Positions 18,349 to 29,048 of a stretch of DNA of 64,000 nucleotides are shown here, in pieces; the first letter of the stretch is position 1, and each line of letters starts with the position of its first letter. The notes under the pieces are model-generated. The model was not told the DNA's origin, did not search any database, and saw nothing but the letters and a program-made list of their open reading frames with translations. This DNA is from Paraburkholderia sp. PREW-6R (GTDB lineage: Bacteria > Pseudomonadota > Gammaproteobacteria > Burkholderiales > Burkholderiaceae). The DNA is taken from contig NZ_CP155073.1 in the NCBI RefSeq assembly GCF_039621805.1, positions 3,348,001 to 3,412,000 on the forward strand, written 5' to 3'. The position numbers and the translations under genes are program-made.

Positions 18349-18699
18349 ATGCCCCGTATCGTCCGCGCACTCGCTGCGTCCGCCTTGCTCAGTTCCCTCG
18401 CCGCCTGCGTGGTGGCGCCGCAACCCGCACCCGCTCCGCGTCCCAATCCGCAACAGATCGCGGATCAGCGCCTGCATCAGGTCGACGGCCGTCTCGACAA
18501 CCTGAGCCGCCGCATCGACAACCACGTCAACCAGGGCTATTACCCGCCTCCGCAAGGCGGCGCGCTGCATCATCGTCTCGATGTGATCCGTCAGGAAGCA
18601 CACGACATGGCCGCGCAACATGGCGGCGGTTTGTCGGCCGAAGAACAGCGCGTGCTGAACCAGGAACTGGACGGCGCGGCGCACGCCATCGGCGAATAA
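18349..18699 (+). CDS. small putative lipoprotein
   Basis: A 116-residue protein with a signal peptide and lipobox (LSSLAACVVAP, cysteine at about residue 20), then a proline-rich linker and a helical, Gln/His-rich domain (residues 35-110) with PPPQGG in the middle. A GGAGAG ribosome site precedes the ATG at 18349. I do not recognise a functional family. It is probably anchored to the envelope. A terminator follows directly, so it seems monocistronic. Confidence 0.7.
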   Translation: MPRIVRALAASALLSSLAACVVAPQPAPAPRPNPQQIADQRLHQVDGRLDNLSRRIDNHVNQGYYPPPQGGALHHRLDVIRQEAHDMAAQHGGGLSAEEQRVLNQELDGAAHAIGE

Positions 18700-18722
18700 G
18701 TTGGCCGATGGCCATTGACGGC

Positions 18723-18760
18723 AAAAGCGCGGCGGCAGCCTGTCCCCGCGCTTTTTTTTG
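18723..18760 (+). terminator. intrinsic terminator after the lipoprotein gene
   Basis: AAAAGCGCGG and CCGCGCTTTT form a stem running into eight consecutive T residues, 24 bases after the stop codon. It separates this gene from the glycine riboswitch unit. Confidence 0.85.
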
Positions 18761-18848
18761 ATACGTGCAGACCGGCGTCGCCAACCCCCGCACGGCTTGC
18801 GGGCCTTTATTTGACAAGCCTCCGGGGCTCGCGTACATTCGCCGCACG

Positions 18849-19126
18849 CGTCGGGAGAGCGTGCTGGCCGCAAGGAATCGCAGGCCGCGCCGCCGAAGGG
18901 GCACACCCGCAAACTCTCAGGCAAAAGGACCGACCGCGTCGAAAAACCCGCTTTGAGGCAGCATTCACGGCACCGGTTTTTCGCACTCTGGAGAGCGGCA
19001 GTAGCCGTCGGCGTCATCGCCATGACAAAGACCCGGCAAGCTGCCCACCGAAGGGGCGCGCGTTTCCCCGTGACTTGTAGAAGTGTCACGGCAGCGCAAT
19101 CTCTCAGGTATCGAGGACAGAGGGGT
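18849..19126 (+). promoter_or_regulatory. tandem glycine riboswitch upstream of gcvT
   Basis: Two glycine aptamers in series. The first (about 18853-18938) has the hallmark GGGAGAGCG, CCGCCGAAGGGGCA and CAAACTCTCAGGCAAAAGGACCGACC. The second (about 18986-19126) repeats the pattern with TCTGGAGAGCGG, CACCGAAGGGGCGC and CAATCTCTCAGGTATCGAGGACAGAGG. It ends about 85 bases before the gcvT start. In known cases glycine binding turns on the glycine-cleavage operon. The second aptamer contains a long P3-type insertion. No obvious intrinsic terminator follows, so translational control or another expression platform is possible. Confidence 0.95.
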
Positions 19127-19211
19127 CATGCACGATCACGCTCGCAGGCATCAGGCCGGCGAGGCGTTGCGCCGCATGGCCTTTTATGTTTCGCGAGATG
19201 CCCGAGGCCCC

Positions 19212-20330
19212 ATGACCGAACTCAAACACACCCCGCTCAACGCCACCCATCGTGCGCTCAACGCCCGCATGGTCGATTTCGGCGGCTGGGACATGCCTGT
19301 CAACTACGGCTCGCAAATCGACGAACACCGCGCCGTGCGCACCGACGCCGGCATGTTCGACGTCTCGCACATGTGCGTCGTCGACTTCACCGGCGAGCGC
19401 GTGCGCGCCTTCTTCGAATTCGCGCTCGCCAACAACGTCGCCAAACTCCAAACGCCGGGCCGCGCGCTTTACTCCTGTCTGCTGAACCCGAACGGCGGCG
19501 TGATCGACGATCTGATCGTCTATTACTTCGGCGAAGATCATTTCCGCGTGGTGGTCAACGCGGGCACCGCGGACAAAGACATCGCGTGGTTCGGCCAGCT
19601 CAATGCCGAAGGCAGCTTCGGCCTCACGATCACGCCGCGCCGCGACTATGCGATCGTCGCCGTGCAAGGCCCGAATGCGCGCGAAAAAGTCTGGCAGACC
19701 GTGCCGGCCGTGCGCGTCGCCACTGAATCGATGAAGCCGTTCAACGCCGCACGCATCGACGACACGCCGTTCGGCGAACTCACCGTCGCGCGCACCGGCT
19801 ACACGGGCGAAGACGGCTTCGAGATCATTGTCCCGGCGGACCACGTCGAAGCGTTGTGGAACGCGCTGCGAGCACAAGGCGTGCGCCCGGCCGGCCTCGG
19901 TGCGCGCGACACGCTGCGCCTCGAAGCCGGCATGAATCTGTACGGCCAGGATATGGACGACAACGTCTCGCCGCTCGACGCCGGTCTCGCATGGACCGTC
20001 GATCTGACCTCGCCGCGCGACTTCGTCGGCAAGGGCCGGCTGGAGGCGGACGGTTCGCGGGCTGCGTTCGTCGGCCTGATCCTGCTGAAGGAAAATGGCA
20101 AGGCGGCAGGCGTGCTGCGTGCTCACCAGAAAGTCGTCACGCCGCAGGGCGAAGGCGAAATCACGAGCGGCACCTTTTCGCCGACCATGCAGGAATCGAT
20201 CGCTTTTGCACGCGTGCCGACAGGCGTGCAGCCGGGCGACACGGTGCATGTCCAGATCCGCGACAAAAACGTTCCTGCACGCGTGGTAAAACTGCCGTTC
20301 GTGCGCAACGGCAAAGTGCTCGCGGTCTGA
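19212..20330 (+). CDS. gcvT: glycine cleavage system T protein (aminomethyltransferase)
   Basis: A 372-residue T protein. It transfers the methylene group from the aminomethyl-lipoyl H protein to tetrahydrofolate, releasing ammonia. Visible are the N-terminal [13 protein letters not shown] substrate loop, [15 protein letters not shown] in the centre and the C-terminal barrel. The ATG at 19212 ([15 protein letters not shown]) matches the family start with GAGG upstream; the frame upstream overlaps the riboswitch. It is the first gene of gcvT-gcvH-gcvP, with 64 bases before gcvH. Confidence 0.95.
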   Translation: MTELKHTPLNATHRALNARMVDFGGWDMPVNYGSQIDEHRAVRTDAGMFDVSHMCVVDFTGERVRAFFEFALANNVAKLQTPGRALYSCLLNPNGGVIDDLIVYYFGEDHFRVVVNAGTADKDIAWFGQLNAEGSFGLTITPRRDYAIVAVQGPNAREKVWQTVPAVRVATESMKPFNAARIDDTPFGELTVARTGYTGEDGFEIIVPADHVEALWNALRAQGVRPAGLGARDTLRLEAGMNLYGQDMDDNVSPLDAGLAWTVDLTSPRDFVGKGRLEADGSRAAFVGLILLKENGKAAGVLRAHQKVVTPQGEGEITSGTFSPTMQESIAFARVPTGVQPGDTVHVQIRDKNVPARVVKLPFVRNGKVLAV

Positions 20331-20394
20331 GCAGACGGCGCGTACGTCCACCTCTTTCAAGTCACCACCGAATTACACCGCATAGGAGCATTCA

Positions 20395-20775
20395 ATGAGC
20401 ATCCCGGCCGATCTGAAATACACCGAATCGCACGAATGGGTCCGCACGGAAGCGGACGGCACGCTGACGGTCGGGATCACCGACCACGCGCAGGAAGCGC
20501 TCGGCGACATCGTCTTCTTCGAAGTCCAGGAACTGGGCAAGACCGTGACCGCCGGCGACACCGTCGCCGTCATCGAGTCGGTAAAGGCCGCCTCCGACAT
20601 CTACGCGCCGGTCTCGGGCGAAATCATCGAAGCGAACACGGCCGTGGCCGATACGCCGGACTCGGTCAACAGCACGCCGTACGAAAGCTGGCTCTTCAAG
20701 ATCAAGCCGGCCGCCGACGCGACGCAGGATCGTCTGATCGATGCAAACGCCTACAGCCAATCGATCGGCGCCTGA
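20395..20775 (+). CDS. gcvH: glycine cleavage system H protein
   Basis: A 126-residue lipoyl carrier that shuttles the aminomethyl group between P, T and L proteins. It shows the ESHEW start segment, the lipoyl-lysine site [12 protein letters not shown] (residues 62-73, lysine 64) and the C-terminal [15 protein letters not shown] ribosome site lies seven bases before the ATG. It sits between gcvT and gcvP in the riboswitch-controlled operon. The L protein (Lpd) is not in the window, as is usual. Confidence 0.95.
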   Translation: MSIPADLKYTESHEWVRTEADGTLTVGITDHAQEALGDIVFFEVQELGKTVTAGDTVAVIESVKAASDIYAPVSGEIIEANTAVADTPDSVNSTPYESWLFKIKPAADATQDRLIDANAYSQSIGA

Positions 20776-20845
20776 TTCACCTTATCGTTAAACCGTCAGG
20801 TGCGGCGGCCGTCAGCATGGCGCGCCGCACCGCGAGGAATACCTC

Positions 20846-23782
20846 ATGAAGCTCGAACACCCGGATCGTCTGATGAACCGCACTCCACTCTCGCTCGCCG
20901 CGCTCGAAGTGCACGACGCCTTCGCCGAACGGCATATCGGCCCGGATTCGGCCGACCAGCAAGCGATGCTCGACGCCCTCGGCTTTGCGTCGCGCGCCGC
21001 GCTGATCGACGCCGTCATTCCGAAGACGATCCGCCGCACCGAGACGCTGCCGCTCGGTTCGTTCACACAACCGAAAAGCGAAGCCGAAGCGCTCGCGTCG
21101 CTGCGTGAACTCGCGGACAGGAACCAGGTGTTTCGCTCGTACATTGGGCAGGGCTATTACAACACGCACACGCCGGCGGTGATCCTGCGTAACGTGCTGG
21201 AAAATCCGGCGTGGTACACCGCGTACACGCCCTACCAGCCGGAAATCTCGCAAGGCCGTCTGGAGGCGCTGCTGAACTTCCAGCAGATGATCGTCGACCT
21301 GACGGGACTGGCCATTTCGAACGCCTCGCTGCTCGACGAAGCCACCGCCGCCGCCGAGGCGATGACGCTGCTGCAACGCGTCGGCAAGCCGAAGTCGAAC
21401 GTGTTTTACGTCGCCGACGACGTGCTGCCGCAAACCATCGAAGTGGTGAAAACGCGCGCGACGCCGGTTGGCATCGAAGTCAAAGTCGGTCCGGCCGCCG
21501 ACGCCGCGAACGCAAACGCGTTCGGCGTGCTGCTGCAGTACCCGGGTGTGAACGGCGACGTGCGCGACTACCGCGCGCTCACCGAAGCGATCCACGCAGC
21601 GGGCGGCCACGTGGTGGTCGCCGCCGATCTGCTCGCATTGACCGTGCTCACGCCGCCGGGCGAATGGGGCGCGGACGTGGCGGTGGGCAACACGCAGCGT
21701 TTCGGCGTGCCGGTCGGCTTCGGCGGCCCGCACGCGGCTTACCTCGCCGTGCGCGATGAGTTCAAGCGCCAGATGCCGGGGCGGCTCGTCGGCGTGACCG
21801 TCGACGCGCAAGGCAACCCTGCGCTGCGCCTCGCGCTGCAAACGCGTGAACAGCATATCCGCCGCGAAAAGGCGACCTCGAACGTGTGCACCGCGCAGGC
21901 ACTGCTCGCGATCATGGCCAGCATGTACGCGGTCTATCACGGCCCGCATGGTCTGAAAACCATCGCACTACGCGTGAACCGCATCGCCACGTTGCTCGCC
22001 GAAGGCGCGAAGCAACTCGGCTACACGCTCGCGAACGAAACCTTCTTCGACACGCTCACGTTCGAAGCCGGCGCGCGTACGCAAGCGCTGCGCGACGCAG
22101 CGGTCGCAAGGCGCATCAACCTGCGCCGCGTGAGCGACACGCAAGTGGGCCTGTCGATCGACGAAACCACCACGCGCCGCGATCTCGCCGATCTGCTCGC
22201 CGTGTTCGCCGAAGCCGCGGGCGCGAAAGACGTGCCGCAAGTGGACGCGCTCGACGCCGCCGTTGCCGCATCGAATGCGGGATCGGTGCCGGCCGCGCTG
22301 CAGCGCACCAGTGCGTACCTCACGCATCACGTGTTCAACCGTCACCATTCCGAAACGGAAATGCTGCGCTATCTGCGCAGCCTGTCGGACAAGGACCTCG
22401 CGCTCGACCGCTCGATGATTCCGCTCGGTTCCTGCACGATGAAGCTGAACGCGACCTCGGAAATGCTGCCGGTCACGTGGCCGGAATTCGGCCAGATCCA
22501 TCCGTTCGCACCGGCCGCGCAAACCGTCGGCTACCGCGAGATGATCGATCAGCTCGAAGAGATGCTGGTCGCCGCAACCGGCTATGCAGCGGTGTCGTTG
22601 CAGCCGAACGCCGGCTCGCAAGGCGAATACGCGGGTCTGCTGATCATTCATGCGTATCACGCGTCGCGCGGCGAAGCGCATCGGAATGTCTGCCTGATTC
22701 CCGCGTCGGCGCACGGCACGAATCCGGCGTCGGCGCAGATGGCCGGCATGCAGGTGGTCGTGGTCGCGTGCGATGCGCAAGGTAACGTCGACATCGAAGA
22801 CCTGAAGAAGAAAGCCGCCCAGCACGCCGACAAACTCGCGGCGATCATGATCACGTATCCGTCCACGCATGGCGTGTTCGAACAGAACGTGCGGGAAATC
22901 TGCGAAATCGTGCATGCGCACGGCGGCCAGGTGTATGTGGACGGCGCCAACATGAACGCGATGGTCGGCCTCACGGCCCCGGGCGAATTCGGCGGCGACG
23001 TTTCGCACCTGAACCTGCACAAGACGTTCTGCATTCCGCACGGCGGCGGCGGACCGGGCGTCGGCCCGGTCGCGGTCGGCGCGCATCTGGCGCAATTCCT
23101 GCCAAACCAGATCTCGTCGGGCTACGAGCGCGCGCCGAACGGTATTGGCGCCGTGTCGGGCGCGCCGTACGGCTCCGCATCGATCCTGCCGATCTCGTGG
23201 ATGTATATCGCGATGATGGGCGCAAAGAACCTGACCGCCGCCACCGAAACCGCCATCCTGAACGCGAACTATGTCGCGAAGAAACTCGCGCCGTACTATC
23301 CGGTGCTGTACTCGGGCCCCGGCGGACTGGTCGCGCACGAATGCATTCTCGACCTGCGTCCTATCAAGGAAACGAGCGGCATCACCGTCGACGACGTCGC
23401 CAAGCGTCTCGCCGACTACGGCTTCCACGCACCGACCATGAGCTTCCCGGTGCCGGGCACGCTGATGGTCGAGCCGACCGAATCGGAGTCGAAGGAAGAA
23501 CTGGATCGCTTCATCGAAGCGATGGTCGCGATTCGCGAGGAAATCCGCGCTGTCGAAGAAGGCCGCTCGGATCGCGAGGACAATCCGCTGAAGCACGCGC
23601 CGCACACCGCCGCCGTGGTGATCGCCAATGACTGGAACCATGCGTATGCGCGCGAAACCGCCGCGTATCCGCTGCCCTCGCTGATCGCGAAGAAGTACTG
23701 GCCGCCGGTTGGCCGCGCAGACAATGTTTACGGCGACCGCAATCTTTTCTGTTCCTGCGTGCCGATCGCCGATTACGAGTAA
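20846..23782 (+). CDS. gcvP: glycine dehydrogenase (decarboxylating), P protein
   Basis: A 978-residue single-chain PLP enzyme that decarboxylates glycine and passes the aminomethyl group to GcvH. It has the long N-terminal domain with IGQGYY and [11 protein letters not shown], and the C-terminal PLP domain with the lysine motif [14 protein letters not shown], preceded by the DGANMNA loop. The length matches one-chain GcvP rather than the split P1/P2 form. The ATG at 20846 has GAGG nine bases upstream; an internal ATG at 20873 is less likely. It ends the gcv operon; the next gene begins 160 bases on. Confidence 0.95.
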   Translation: MKLEHPDRLMNRTPLSLAALEVHDAFAERHIGPDSADQQAMLDALGFASRAALIDAVIPKTIRRTETLPLGSFTQPKSEAEALASLRELADRNQVFRSYIGQGYYNTHTPAVILRNVLENPAWYTAYTPYQPEISQGRLEALLNFQQMIVDLTGLAISNASLLDEATAAAEAMTLLQRVGKPKSNVFYVADDVLPQTIEVVKTRATPVGIEVKVGPAADAANANAFGVLLQYPGVNGDVRDYRALTEAIHAAGGHVVVAADLLALTVLTPPGEWGADVAVGNTQRFGVPVGFGGPHAAYLAVRDEFKRQMPGRLVGVTVDAQGNPALRLALQTREQHIRREKATSNVCTAQALLAIMASMYAVYHGPHGLKTIALRVNRIATLLAEGAKQLGYTLANETFFDTLTFEAGARTQALRDAAVARRINLRRVSDTQVGLSIDETTTRRDLADLLAVFAEAAGAKDVPQVDALDAAVAASNAGSVPAALQRTSAYLTHHVFNRHHSETEMLRYLRSLSDKDLALDRSMIPLGSCTMKLNATSEMLPVTWPEFGQIHPFAPAAQTVGYREMIDQLEEMLVAATGYAAVSLQPNAGSQGEYAGLLIIHAYHASRGEAHRNVCLIPASAHGTNPASAQMAGMQVVVVACDAQGNVDIEDLKKKAAQHADKLAAIMITYPSTHGVFEQNVREICEIVHAHGGQVYVDGANMNAMVGLTAPGEFGGDVSHLNLHKTFCIPHGGGGPGVGPVAVGAHLAQFLPNQISSGYERAPNGIGAVSGAPYGSASILPISWMYIAMMGAKNLTAATETAILNANYVAKKLAPYYPVLYSGPGGLVAHECILDLRPIKETSGITVDDVAKRLADYGFHAPTMSFPVPGTLMVEPTESESKEELDRFIEAMVAIREEIRAVEEGRSDREDNPLKHAPHTAAVVIANDWNHAYARETAAYPLPSLIAKKYWPPVGRADNVYGDRNLFCSCVPIADYE

Positions 23783-23942
23783 GCATGGACACTGCCGCGC
23801 ATCGTTTGGCCGTTGTCAGCAGACGGCAGGGCGGTGCGCGGCGCTGTTTCCGGCGAAAAGTCTGACGCTGGCTCCCAGCCTGTCGCTCGTGGCCGCAAAC
23901 GGCTAACATCACACACCGAATCAGCCCAACGAGGAGTTTCGC

Positions 23943-25073
23943 ATGGTGCGAAAGGTGCGATCGATGCAAAGCCGGACCGAGGCAACGCAAGCCCAGGCGT
24001 GGCGCCAGGCCTGCACGCTGCTGTTGACGGGCGCGGCCGTGCTGTTGCCGCTGCGGCAGGCTCAGGCCGCGATGAATTTCTGCGCAGCCCCCGCGCTGCA
24101 AACCAGCGAGCGCACGAACGCCGATCCCGGCGTGAAGGCGCTGGTCGGCAACGTGCAGGCGCATCTGAACGATCAGCCACATGCGCAAGCCAGGCTGCAT
24201 ACCGAAGGCACGCTGCCGCATGAAGGTATCTACGATCAGAGCGTGGAAGCGGAGAAAGATCTCGATCTGTTGCGCGACGCCGCTCTGGCCTGGCGTGCGA
24301 CGAGCGACGACCGTTATTTGAAGCTCGTCGACCGCCTGCTGTATGCGTGGGTCACGACCTATCAGCCGAGCTTCAATCCGATCGACGAAACCCGCTTCGA
24401 AGGGCTGATCCTCGCGTACGACATGACCGCGAGCGCGCTGCCCGTCAAAACACGCAATGCGTCAATGGCGTTTCTCACGAAGCTCGCGAACGGCTATATC
24501 GCGCAGATCGACGCACAGCCGCGTCCGCTGAAAGGCACCTACCTGAATAACTGGCAAAGCCACCGGATCAAGCTGATCTCGATGGCCGCATTTACGCTCG
24601 ACAACCGCAAGATGATCAACGCGGCGCAGCGTCTGTTCGTCGAGCATATCGGCGACAACATCGAGCCGGATGGTTCCACCGTCGATTTCGGCGAACGCGA
24701 CGCGCTGCATTACGTGACCTATGACTTGCAGCCGCTCGTCACCGCAGCGCTTGCCGCGCGACGCCACAACCGCAACTGGTTGTCGGAAAGAGGCGCGAAC
24801 GGCGCGACGCTGCAGGCGGCCCTGAACTGGCTTGCGCCTTACGCGGCGGGCAGCAGGACGCACGACGAATTCGTGCATTCGAACGTTGCGTTCGATGCAA
24901 AACGTCGCGAAGCCGGCTTGCCCGGCTACTCGGGTCAGTGGGACCCGAAGAACGCGACAGAACTCTTTCACCTGGCGGCGCGTCTCGATGGACGCTATAC
25001 GCCGATCGCGCTGAAGCTCGCCGCCACACCGCCCGCCTGGCTGGCCGTGTGTTTGCCGCTGCCGGCGCGATAA
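23943..25073 (+). CDS. secreted alginate-lyase-superfamily protein
   Basis: A 376-residue protein with a long signal peptide (LLLTGAAVLLPLRQAQAA) and a helical (alpha/alpha) toroid pattern typical of the alginate lyase family (PF05426 type). Visible features include the NNWQSHRIKL segment, with the Asn and His of the usual active site, and an ERDALHYVTYDLQPL segment. A GGAG ribosome site is seven bases upstream of the ATG at 23943. Family members cleave uronate polymers by beta-elimination in the periplasm. The substrate is not certain, and no alginate biosynthesis genes are nearby. It sits between gcvP and sdaA without an evident functional link. Confidence 0.7.
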   Translation: MVRKVRSMQSRTEATQAQAWRQACTLLLTGAAVLLPLRQAQAAMNFCAAPALQTSERTNADPGVKALVGNVQAHLNDQPHAQARLHTEGTLPHEGIYDQSVEAEKDLDLLRDAALAWRATSDDRYLKLVDRLLYAWVTTYQPSFNPIDETRFEGLILAYDMTASALPVKTRNASMAFLTKLANGYIAQIDAQPRPLKGTYLNNWQSHRIKLISMAAFTLDNRKMINAAQRLFVEHIGDNIEPDGSTVDFGERDALHYVTYDLQPLVTAALAARRHNRNWLSERGANGATLQAALNWLAPYAAGSRTHDEFVHSNVAFDAKRREAGLPGYSGQWDPKNATELFHLAARLDGRYTPIALKLAATPPAWLAVCLPLPAR

Positions 25074-25099
25074 ATCACTCTTGAAGCAGGGAGCAGTAA

Positions 25100-26488
25100 A
25101 TGGCAGTCAGCGTGTTCGACCTCTTTAAAATCGGCATTGGTCCGTCCAGCTCGCATACGGTCGGGCCGATGCGCGCGGCGCTGATGTTCGCGCAAGGGCT
25201 CGAACGCGACGGCCTGCTCGATACGACCGCATCGGTGAAAGTGGATTTGTACGGCTCGCTTGGCGCGACCGGCAAAGGCCATGGCACCGATCGTGGCGTG
25301 ATGCTCGGCCTGATGGGAGAGGCGCCCGACACGGTCGATCCGGACACGATTGCCGGGCGGCTCGAAGCGGTACGCGTCACGCGCAAGCTTGCGCTGCTCG
25401 GCACGCACGACGTGCCCTTCGTGCCAAAGGAGCAGATTTCGTTTTACCGCCAGGCGCTGCCCGAGCATCCGAACGGCCTCAAGCTGCGCGCGCTCAACGC
25501 GCAAGGCGAGACGTTGCGCGAATCGACCTATCTGTCGGTCGGCGGCGGTTTCGTGGTGACGGCCGGCGCGCCGAATACGAAAGTGTTGAGCGCAGTGGAA
25601 CAGTTGCCGCACGCGTTTCGCACCGGCAACGAGTTGCTCGCGTTGTGTGACGCCACCGGCAAAAGCATCGCGCAATTGATGTGGGAAAACGAGCGCGTCT
25701 GGCACACGGAAGAGGAAACGCGCACGGGCATGCTGAAAATCTGGGACGTGATGCAGTCTTGTGTCGCGCGCGGTTGCGGCATCAACAATCCCGACGCCGA
25801 CGGCAATCTGCCAGGGCCGTTCCAGGTGAAGCGCCGCGCGCCGCAGTTGTATCGCGCGCTGTCGGGCAATCCGGAACTGGCGCTGCGCGATCCGTTGTCG
25901 ATGGTCGACTGGATCAATCTGTATGCGATAGCCGTCAACGAAGAAAACGCCGCGGGCGGTCGCGTCGTGACGGCGCCGACCAATGGCGCGGCCGGCATCA
26001 TCCCCGCTGCGCTGCATTACTACACGCGCTTCATGCCGGGCTCGAACCAGCAAGGTGTGATTGACTTTCTGATGACGGCTGCGGCGATCGGCGTTCTGTA
26101 CAAACTGAACGCGTCGATCTCGGGCGCCGAGGTAGGGTGCCAGGGCGAAGTGGGCGTCGCCTGTTCGATGGCCGCGGGCGCGCTCGCGGCGGTAATGGGC
26201 GGTACGCCGCGGCAGGTCGAGAACGCAGCCGAAATCGGCATGGAACACAACCTCGGACTGACGTGTGATCCGGTCGGCGGGATGGTGCAGATTCCGTGCA
26301 TTGAACGCAATGCAATGGCGTCGGTGAAAGCGGTCAATGCCGCGCGCATGGCGTTGCGCGGCGACGGCAGCCATTACGTGTCGCTCGATTCGGTCATCAA
26401 GACCATGCGCGAGACCGGCGCGGATATGAAAACGAAGTACAAGGAAACGTCGCGCGGCGGCCTGGCGGTGAATATCGTCGAGTGCTGA
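25100..26488 (+). CDS. sdaA: L-serine ammonia-lyase (serine deaminase)
   Basis: A 462-residue single-chain iron-sulfur L-serine dehydratase that converts serine to pyruvate and ammonia. It has the N-terminal beta domain beginning [20 protein letters not shown] and an alpha domain with the cysteines expected to hold the [4Fe-4S] cluster, in the segments [21 protein letters not shown] and LTCDPVGGM. An AGGGAGC site precedes the ATG. It lies 26 bases after the alginate-lyase-like gene and close to the gcv operon, consistent with glycine-to-serine-to-pyruvate breakdown; transcription from the glycine riboswitch is possible but not shown. Confidence 0.92.
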   Translation: MAVSVFDLFKIGIGPSSSHTVGPMRAALMFAQGLERDGLLDTTASVKVDLYGSLGATGKGHGTDRGVMLGLMGEAPDTVDPDTIAGRLEAVRVTRKLALLGTHDVPFVPKEQISFYRQALPEHPNGLKLRALNAQGETLRESTYLSVGGGFVVTAGAPNTKVLSAVEQLPHAFRTGNELLALCDATGKSIAQLMWENERVWHTEEETRTGMLKIWDVMQSCVARGCGINNPDADGNLPGPFQVKRRAPQLYRALSGNPELALRDPLSMVDWINLYAIAVNEENAAGGRVVTAPTNGAAGIIPAALHYYTRFMPGSNQQGVIDFLMTAAAIGVLYKLNASISGAEVGCQGEVGVACSMAAGALAAVMGGTPRQVENAAEIGMEHNLGLTCDPVGGMVQIPCIERNAMASVKAVNAARMALRGDGSHYVSLDSVIKTMRETGADMKTKYKETSRGGLAVNIVEC

Positions 26489-26592
26489 GCGCGGTCTGAG
26501 ATTTCTGTTTGAACGCGAGTGAGCGACGCGGGCTGCTTCGGCCCGCGTGGCCAACCTCATCGCATCACGCACTGTCTGGAGACTTCATCGCA

Positions 26593-28317
26593 ATGTCGCA
26601 GCCGAATGTTCCCGCTTCTGATTCCGCTTCCGCCGCTCCCAGGACCACCGGCGCACGACTTGTAGTCGATGCGTTGCTTACGCACGGCGTCGAACGCGTT
26701 TTCTGCGTGCCGGGTGAAAGTTTTCTGGCCGTGCTCGACTCGCTGCACGACGAGACCGAGCACATTCAGACGATCGTCTGCCGGCACGAAGCCGCTGCGG
26801 CGAATATGGCAGAGGCGGTCGGCAAACTGACCGGCCGCCCGGGCGTGGCGATCGTCACACGCGGCCCCGGCGCGACGCATGCGTCGATCGGCGTGCACAC
26901 GGCCTATCAGGATTCCACGCCGATGATTCTGCTGATCGGCCAGTGCGCGCGTGACCATCTGGATCGCGAGGCTTTCCAGGAGATCGACTACCGCCGCATG
27001 TTCGGTCAGATGGCGAAATGGGTCGCGCAAATCGACGACCCGAAACGCGTTCCCGAATACCTGAGCCATGCGTTCCATACGGCGACGTCGGGCCGGCCGG
27101 GGCCTGTCGTGCTAGCGCTGCCGGAAGATATGCTGAGCGAAGCGTGCGAGCATGTCGCTGGCGCGCCGGCCTTCCAGCGCGTCGCAGCGTCGCCCTCGGC
27201 CGCGCAAATCGGGAAGCTGCGCGAACTGCTCGAAGGCGCGCAACGCCCGATGGTGATCGCGGGCGGCAGCGGCTGGACGCCCGACGCGTGCGCAGACCTG
27301 CAACGTTTCGTCGAAAACTGGCAGTTGCCGGTCGGCCTCGCGTTCCGCTTTCAGGACACGCTCGACAACGAGCATCCGAACTATGCCGGCGACATCGGCC
27401 TCGGCATCAATCCGGCGCTGGCCCAACGTATCCGCGATGCCGACTTGCTGCTCGTCATTGGTCCGCGCCTCGGCGAAGCCACGACGAACGGCTACACGCT
27501 GTTCGATATTCCGAAAACGAAGCAGACGCTGATTCATGTGCATCAAGGCGCGGAAGAGCTCGGACGCGTCTACTCGGCGGACTTGCCGATCGTGTCCGGC
27601 ATGCCCGAGGTGGCCGCGATGCTGTGCACCCTGAAGCCGTCCGCCGATCGTCCTGCATGGACCGGCGCAGCGGAAGACGCGCACCGCGCCTACCTCGACT
27701 GGCGCCGGCCGCGCCAAATTCCCGGCGACTTGCAGATGGGCGAAGTCATCGAGCAATTGCGCGCGCATCTGCCGCACGACGCCATCCTGACGAACGGCGC
27801 CGGCAACTACGCGACCTGGCTGCATCGGCATTTCTCGTATCGGCACTACCGCTCGCAACTCGCGCCGACGAGCGGCGCGATGGGTTACGGCGTGCCGGCG
27901 GCGATTGCGGCGAAATCGATGTATCCCGATCGCAAGGTGGTGGCGCTGGCCGGCGACGGCTGCTTCATGATGTCCGCGCAGGAACTCGCGACGGCGATGC
28001 AATACGACCTGCACGTGCTTTTCATCGTGGTGAACAACGGCCACTTCGGCACGATCCGGATGCATCAGGAGCGGCATTATCCTGGCCGCGTGCACGGCAC
28101 GGGGCTCACCAATCCGGACTTCGCGGCGTTCGCGCGTTCGTTCGGCGCGCATGGTGAAACGGTGGAACGTACGGACGAGTTTTTACCGGCGCTCAAGCGC
28201 GCAATGCAGGCGAACCGCGCAGCCGTGATCGAGATCCGGATGCCGCAGGAAGCGAGCACGCCCGGCGCGACGCTGGAGCAGATCCGGGAGCAGGGCCGGA
28301 AGATGCGAGGCGAGTAA
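26593..28317 (+). CDS. thiamine diphosphate-dependent enzyme (acetolactate-synthase-like)
   Basis: A 574-residue ThDP enzyme of the acetohydroxyacid synthase / decarboxylase superfamily. The catalytic Glu segment CRHEAAAANMAEA lies near residue 60, and the ThDP/Mg motif GDGCFMMSAQELATA...NN is at about residues 455-485. Both halves are intact. No small regulatory subunit or ilvC follows, so it is unlikely to be the main biosynthetic ilvB; it may be a catabolic or specialised acyloin or 2-oxoacid enzyme. The ATG at 26593 was chosen over the frame start at 26509 because the family-like sequence begins after it. It is the last ordinary gene before the biosynthetic cluster. Confidence 0.8.
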   Translation: MSQPNVPASDSASAAPRTTGARLVVDALLTHGVERVFCVPGESFLAVLDSLHDETEHIQTIVCRHEAAAANMAEAVGKLTGRPGVAIVTRGPGATHASIGVHTAYQDSTPMILLIGQCARDHLDREAFQEIDYRRMFGQMAKWVAQIDDPKRVPEYLSHAFHTATSGRPGPVVLALPEDMLSEACEHVAGAPAFQRVAASPSAAQIGKLRELLEGAQRPMVIAGGSGWTPDACADLQRFVENWQLPVGLAFRFQDTLDNEHPNYAGDIGLGINPALAQRIRDADLLLVIGPRLGEATTNGYTLFDIPKTKQTLIHVHQGAEELGRVYSADLPIVSGMPEVAAMLCTLKPSADRPAWTGAAEDAHRAYLDWRRPRQIPGDLQMGEVIEQLRAHLPHDAILTNGAGNYATWLHRHFSYRHYRSQLAPTSGAMGYGVPAAIAAKSMYPDRKVVALAGDGCFMMSAQELATAMQYDLHVLFIVVNNGHFGTIRMHQERHYPGRVHGTGLTNPDFAAFARSFGAHGETVERTDEFLPALKRAMQANRAAVIEIRMPQEASTPGATLEQIREQGRKMRGE

Positions 28318-28661
28318 GCCGGCATCGAGGCGACGCGCGCAAGACCGCAACGGCAACATCGCGCGTCGTCTGACTGAATGGGGTGTCTGCCCAGGACACC
28401 CGGATCGCCCTCCGCGATCGGCAACGGTGCAACTTCGTCGTCCGAATGATCGAGTCCCGACAATAATAAATATTCGTCTCGCATTAATTCGAATCCGCCC
28501 CTCCCGATAGACCCATTCTTCCCATTCGACGACACAACGCTTTTCGATATTCAAACTCCTTAAATACCTGCCTAATCGGATATGACGTAAATCAAAACGC
28601 GATCCTATTGGGATGCACGTCGTCCCTTCGAGAATTAAAGTCTGGCTCGAAGGAATTAAAA
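28318..28661. other. AT-richer upstream region of the biosynthetic cluster
   Basis: About 340 bases without a gene. Base composition drops in GC from about 28450 (ACAATAATAAATATTCG, GCATTAATTCGAAT), unlike the flanking coding DNA. This is the likely promoter space for the genes that follow and may mark the left junction of an inserted block. I could not assign -35/-10 boxes. Confidence 0.5.
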
Positions 28662-29021
28662 ATGAGCTACCTGATACACGACGACGGGCTTCGAATCCCG
28701 AATACGCTTTGGCTTCAAATTGAGGATTGTCTGGACCCCACCACCAGCCCCAAACACCCGCTGGGCTGTCACAGGCCGCGAATCAAAGATCGCGTGGCGA
28801 TGGACGCCGTGCTGCTGGTGCTCCGTACGGGCTGCCACTGGAATGCGCTGACATTCGTCGATCTTTGTTCGAGCAGCACGGCGCATCGCCGTTTCACTGA
28901 ATGGATGGACGCCGGGGTGTTCGAGCGCATTAGTGAAAGAGGGTTATTGGCGCACGACATATTTCGCGGCATTGACTGGGCGCATTTATCCGCTATTCGC
29001 CGTAAGGGCCTGCGCCAATAA
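28662..29021 (+). CDS. truncated IS5-type transposase N-terminal domain (DUF4096-like)
   Basis: A 119-residue protein matching the N-terminal part of IS5-group transposases: IPNTLWLQIEDCLDP, then DAVLLVLRTGCHWNAL, AHRRFTEWMDAGVFERI and GLLAHDIFRGIDWAHLSA. In full-length enzymes the sequence continues at this point into the DDE catalytic domain; here it ends after 14 unrelated residues. Despite this, it keeps a strong AAGGA site seven bases before the ATG. It opens the cluster on the same strand. It may be a dead insertion-sequence fragment, or a DNA-binding domain kept for regulation. The DDE part and inverted repeats were not found. Confidence 0.65.
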   Translation: MSYLIHDDGLRIPNTLWLQIEDCLDPTTSPKHPLGCHRPRIKDRVAMDAVLLVLRTGCHWNALTFVDLCSSSTAHRRFTEWMDAGVFERISERGLLAHDIFRGIDWAHLSAIRRKGLRQ

Positions 29022-29048
29022 GCGTCTCTATTCGACGCTTCGTTTCTG

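Noticed and set aside
26593..28317. Biosynthetic acetolactate synthase large subunit (ilvB)
   Set aside because: No small subunit or ilvC follows, so only a general ThDP-enzyme call is made.
28662..29021. Complete insertion sequence
   Set aside because: Only the N-terminal domain is present; no DDE domain, terminal inverted repeats or target duplication were found.
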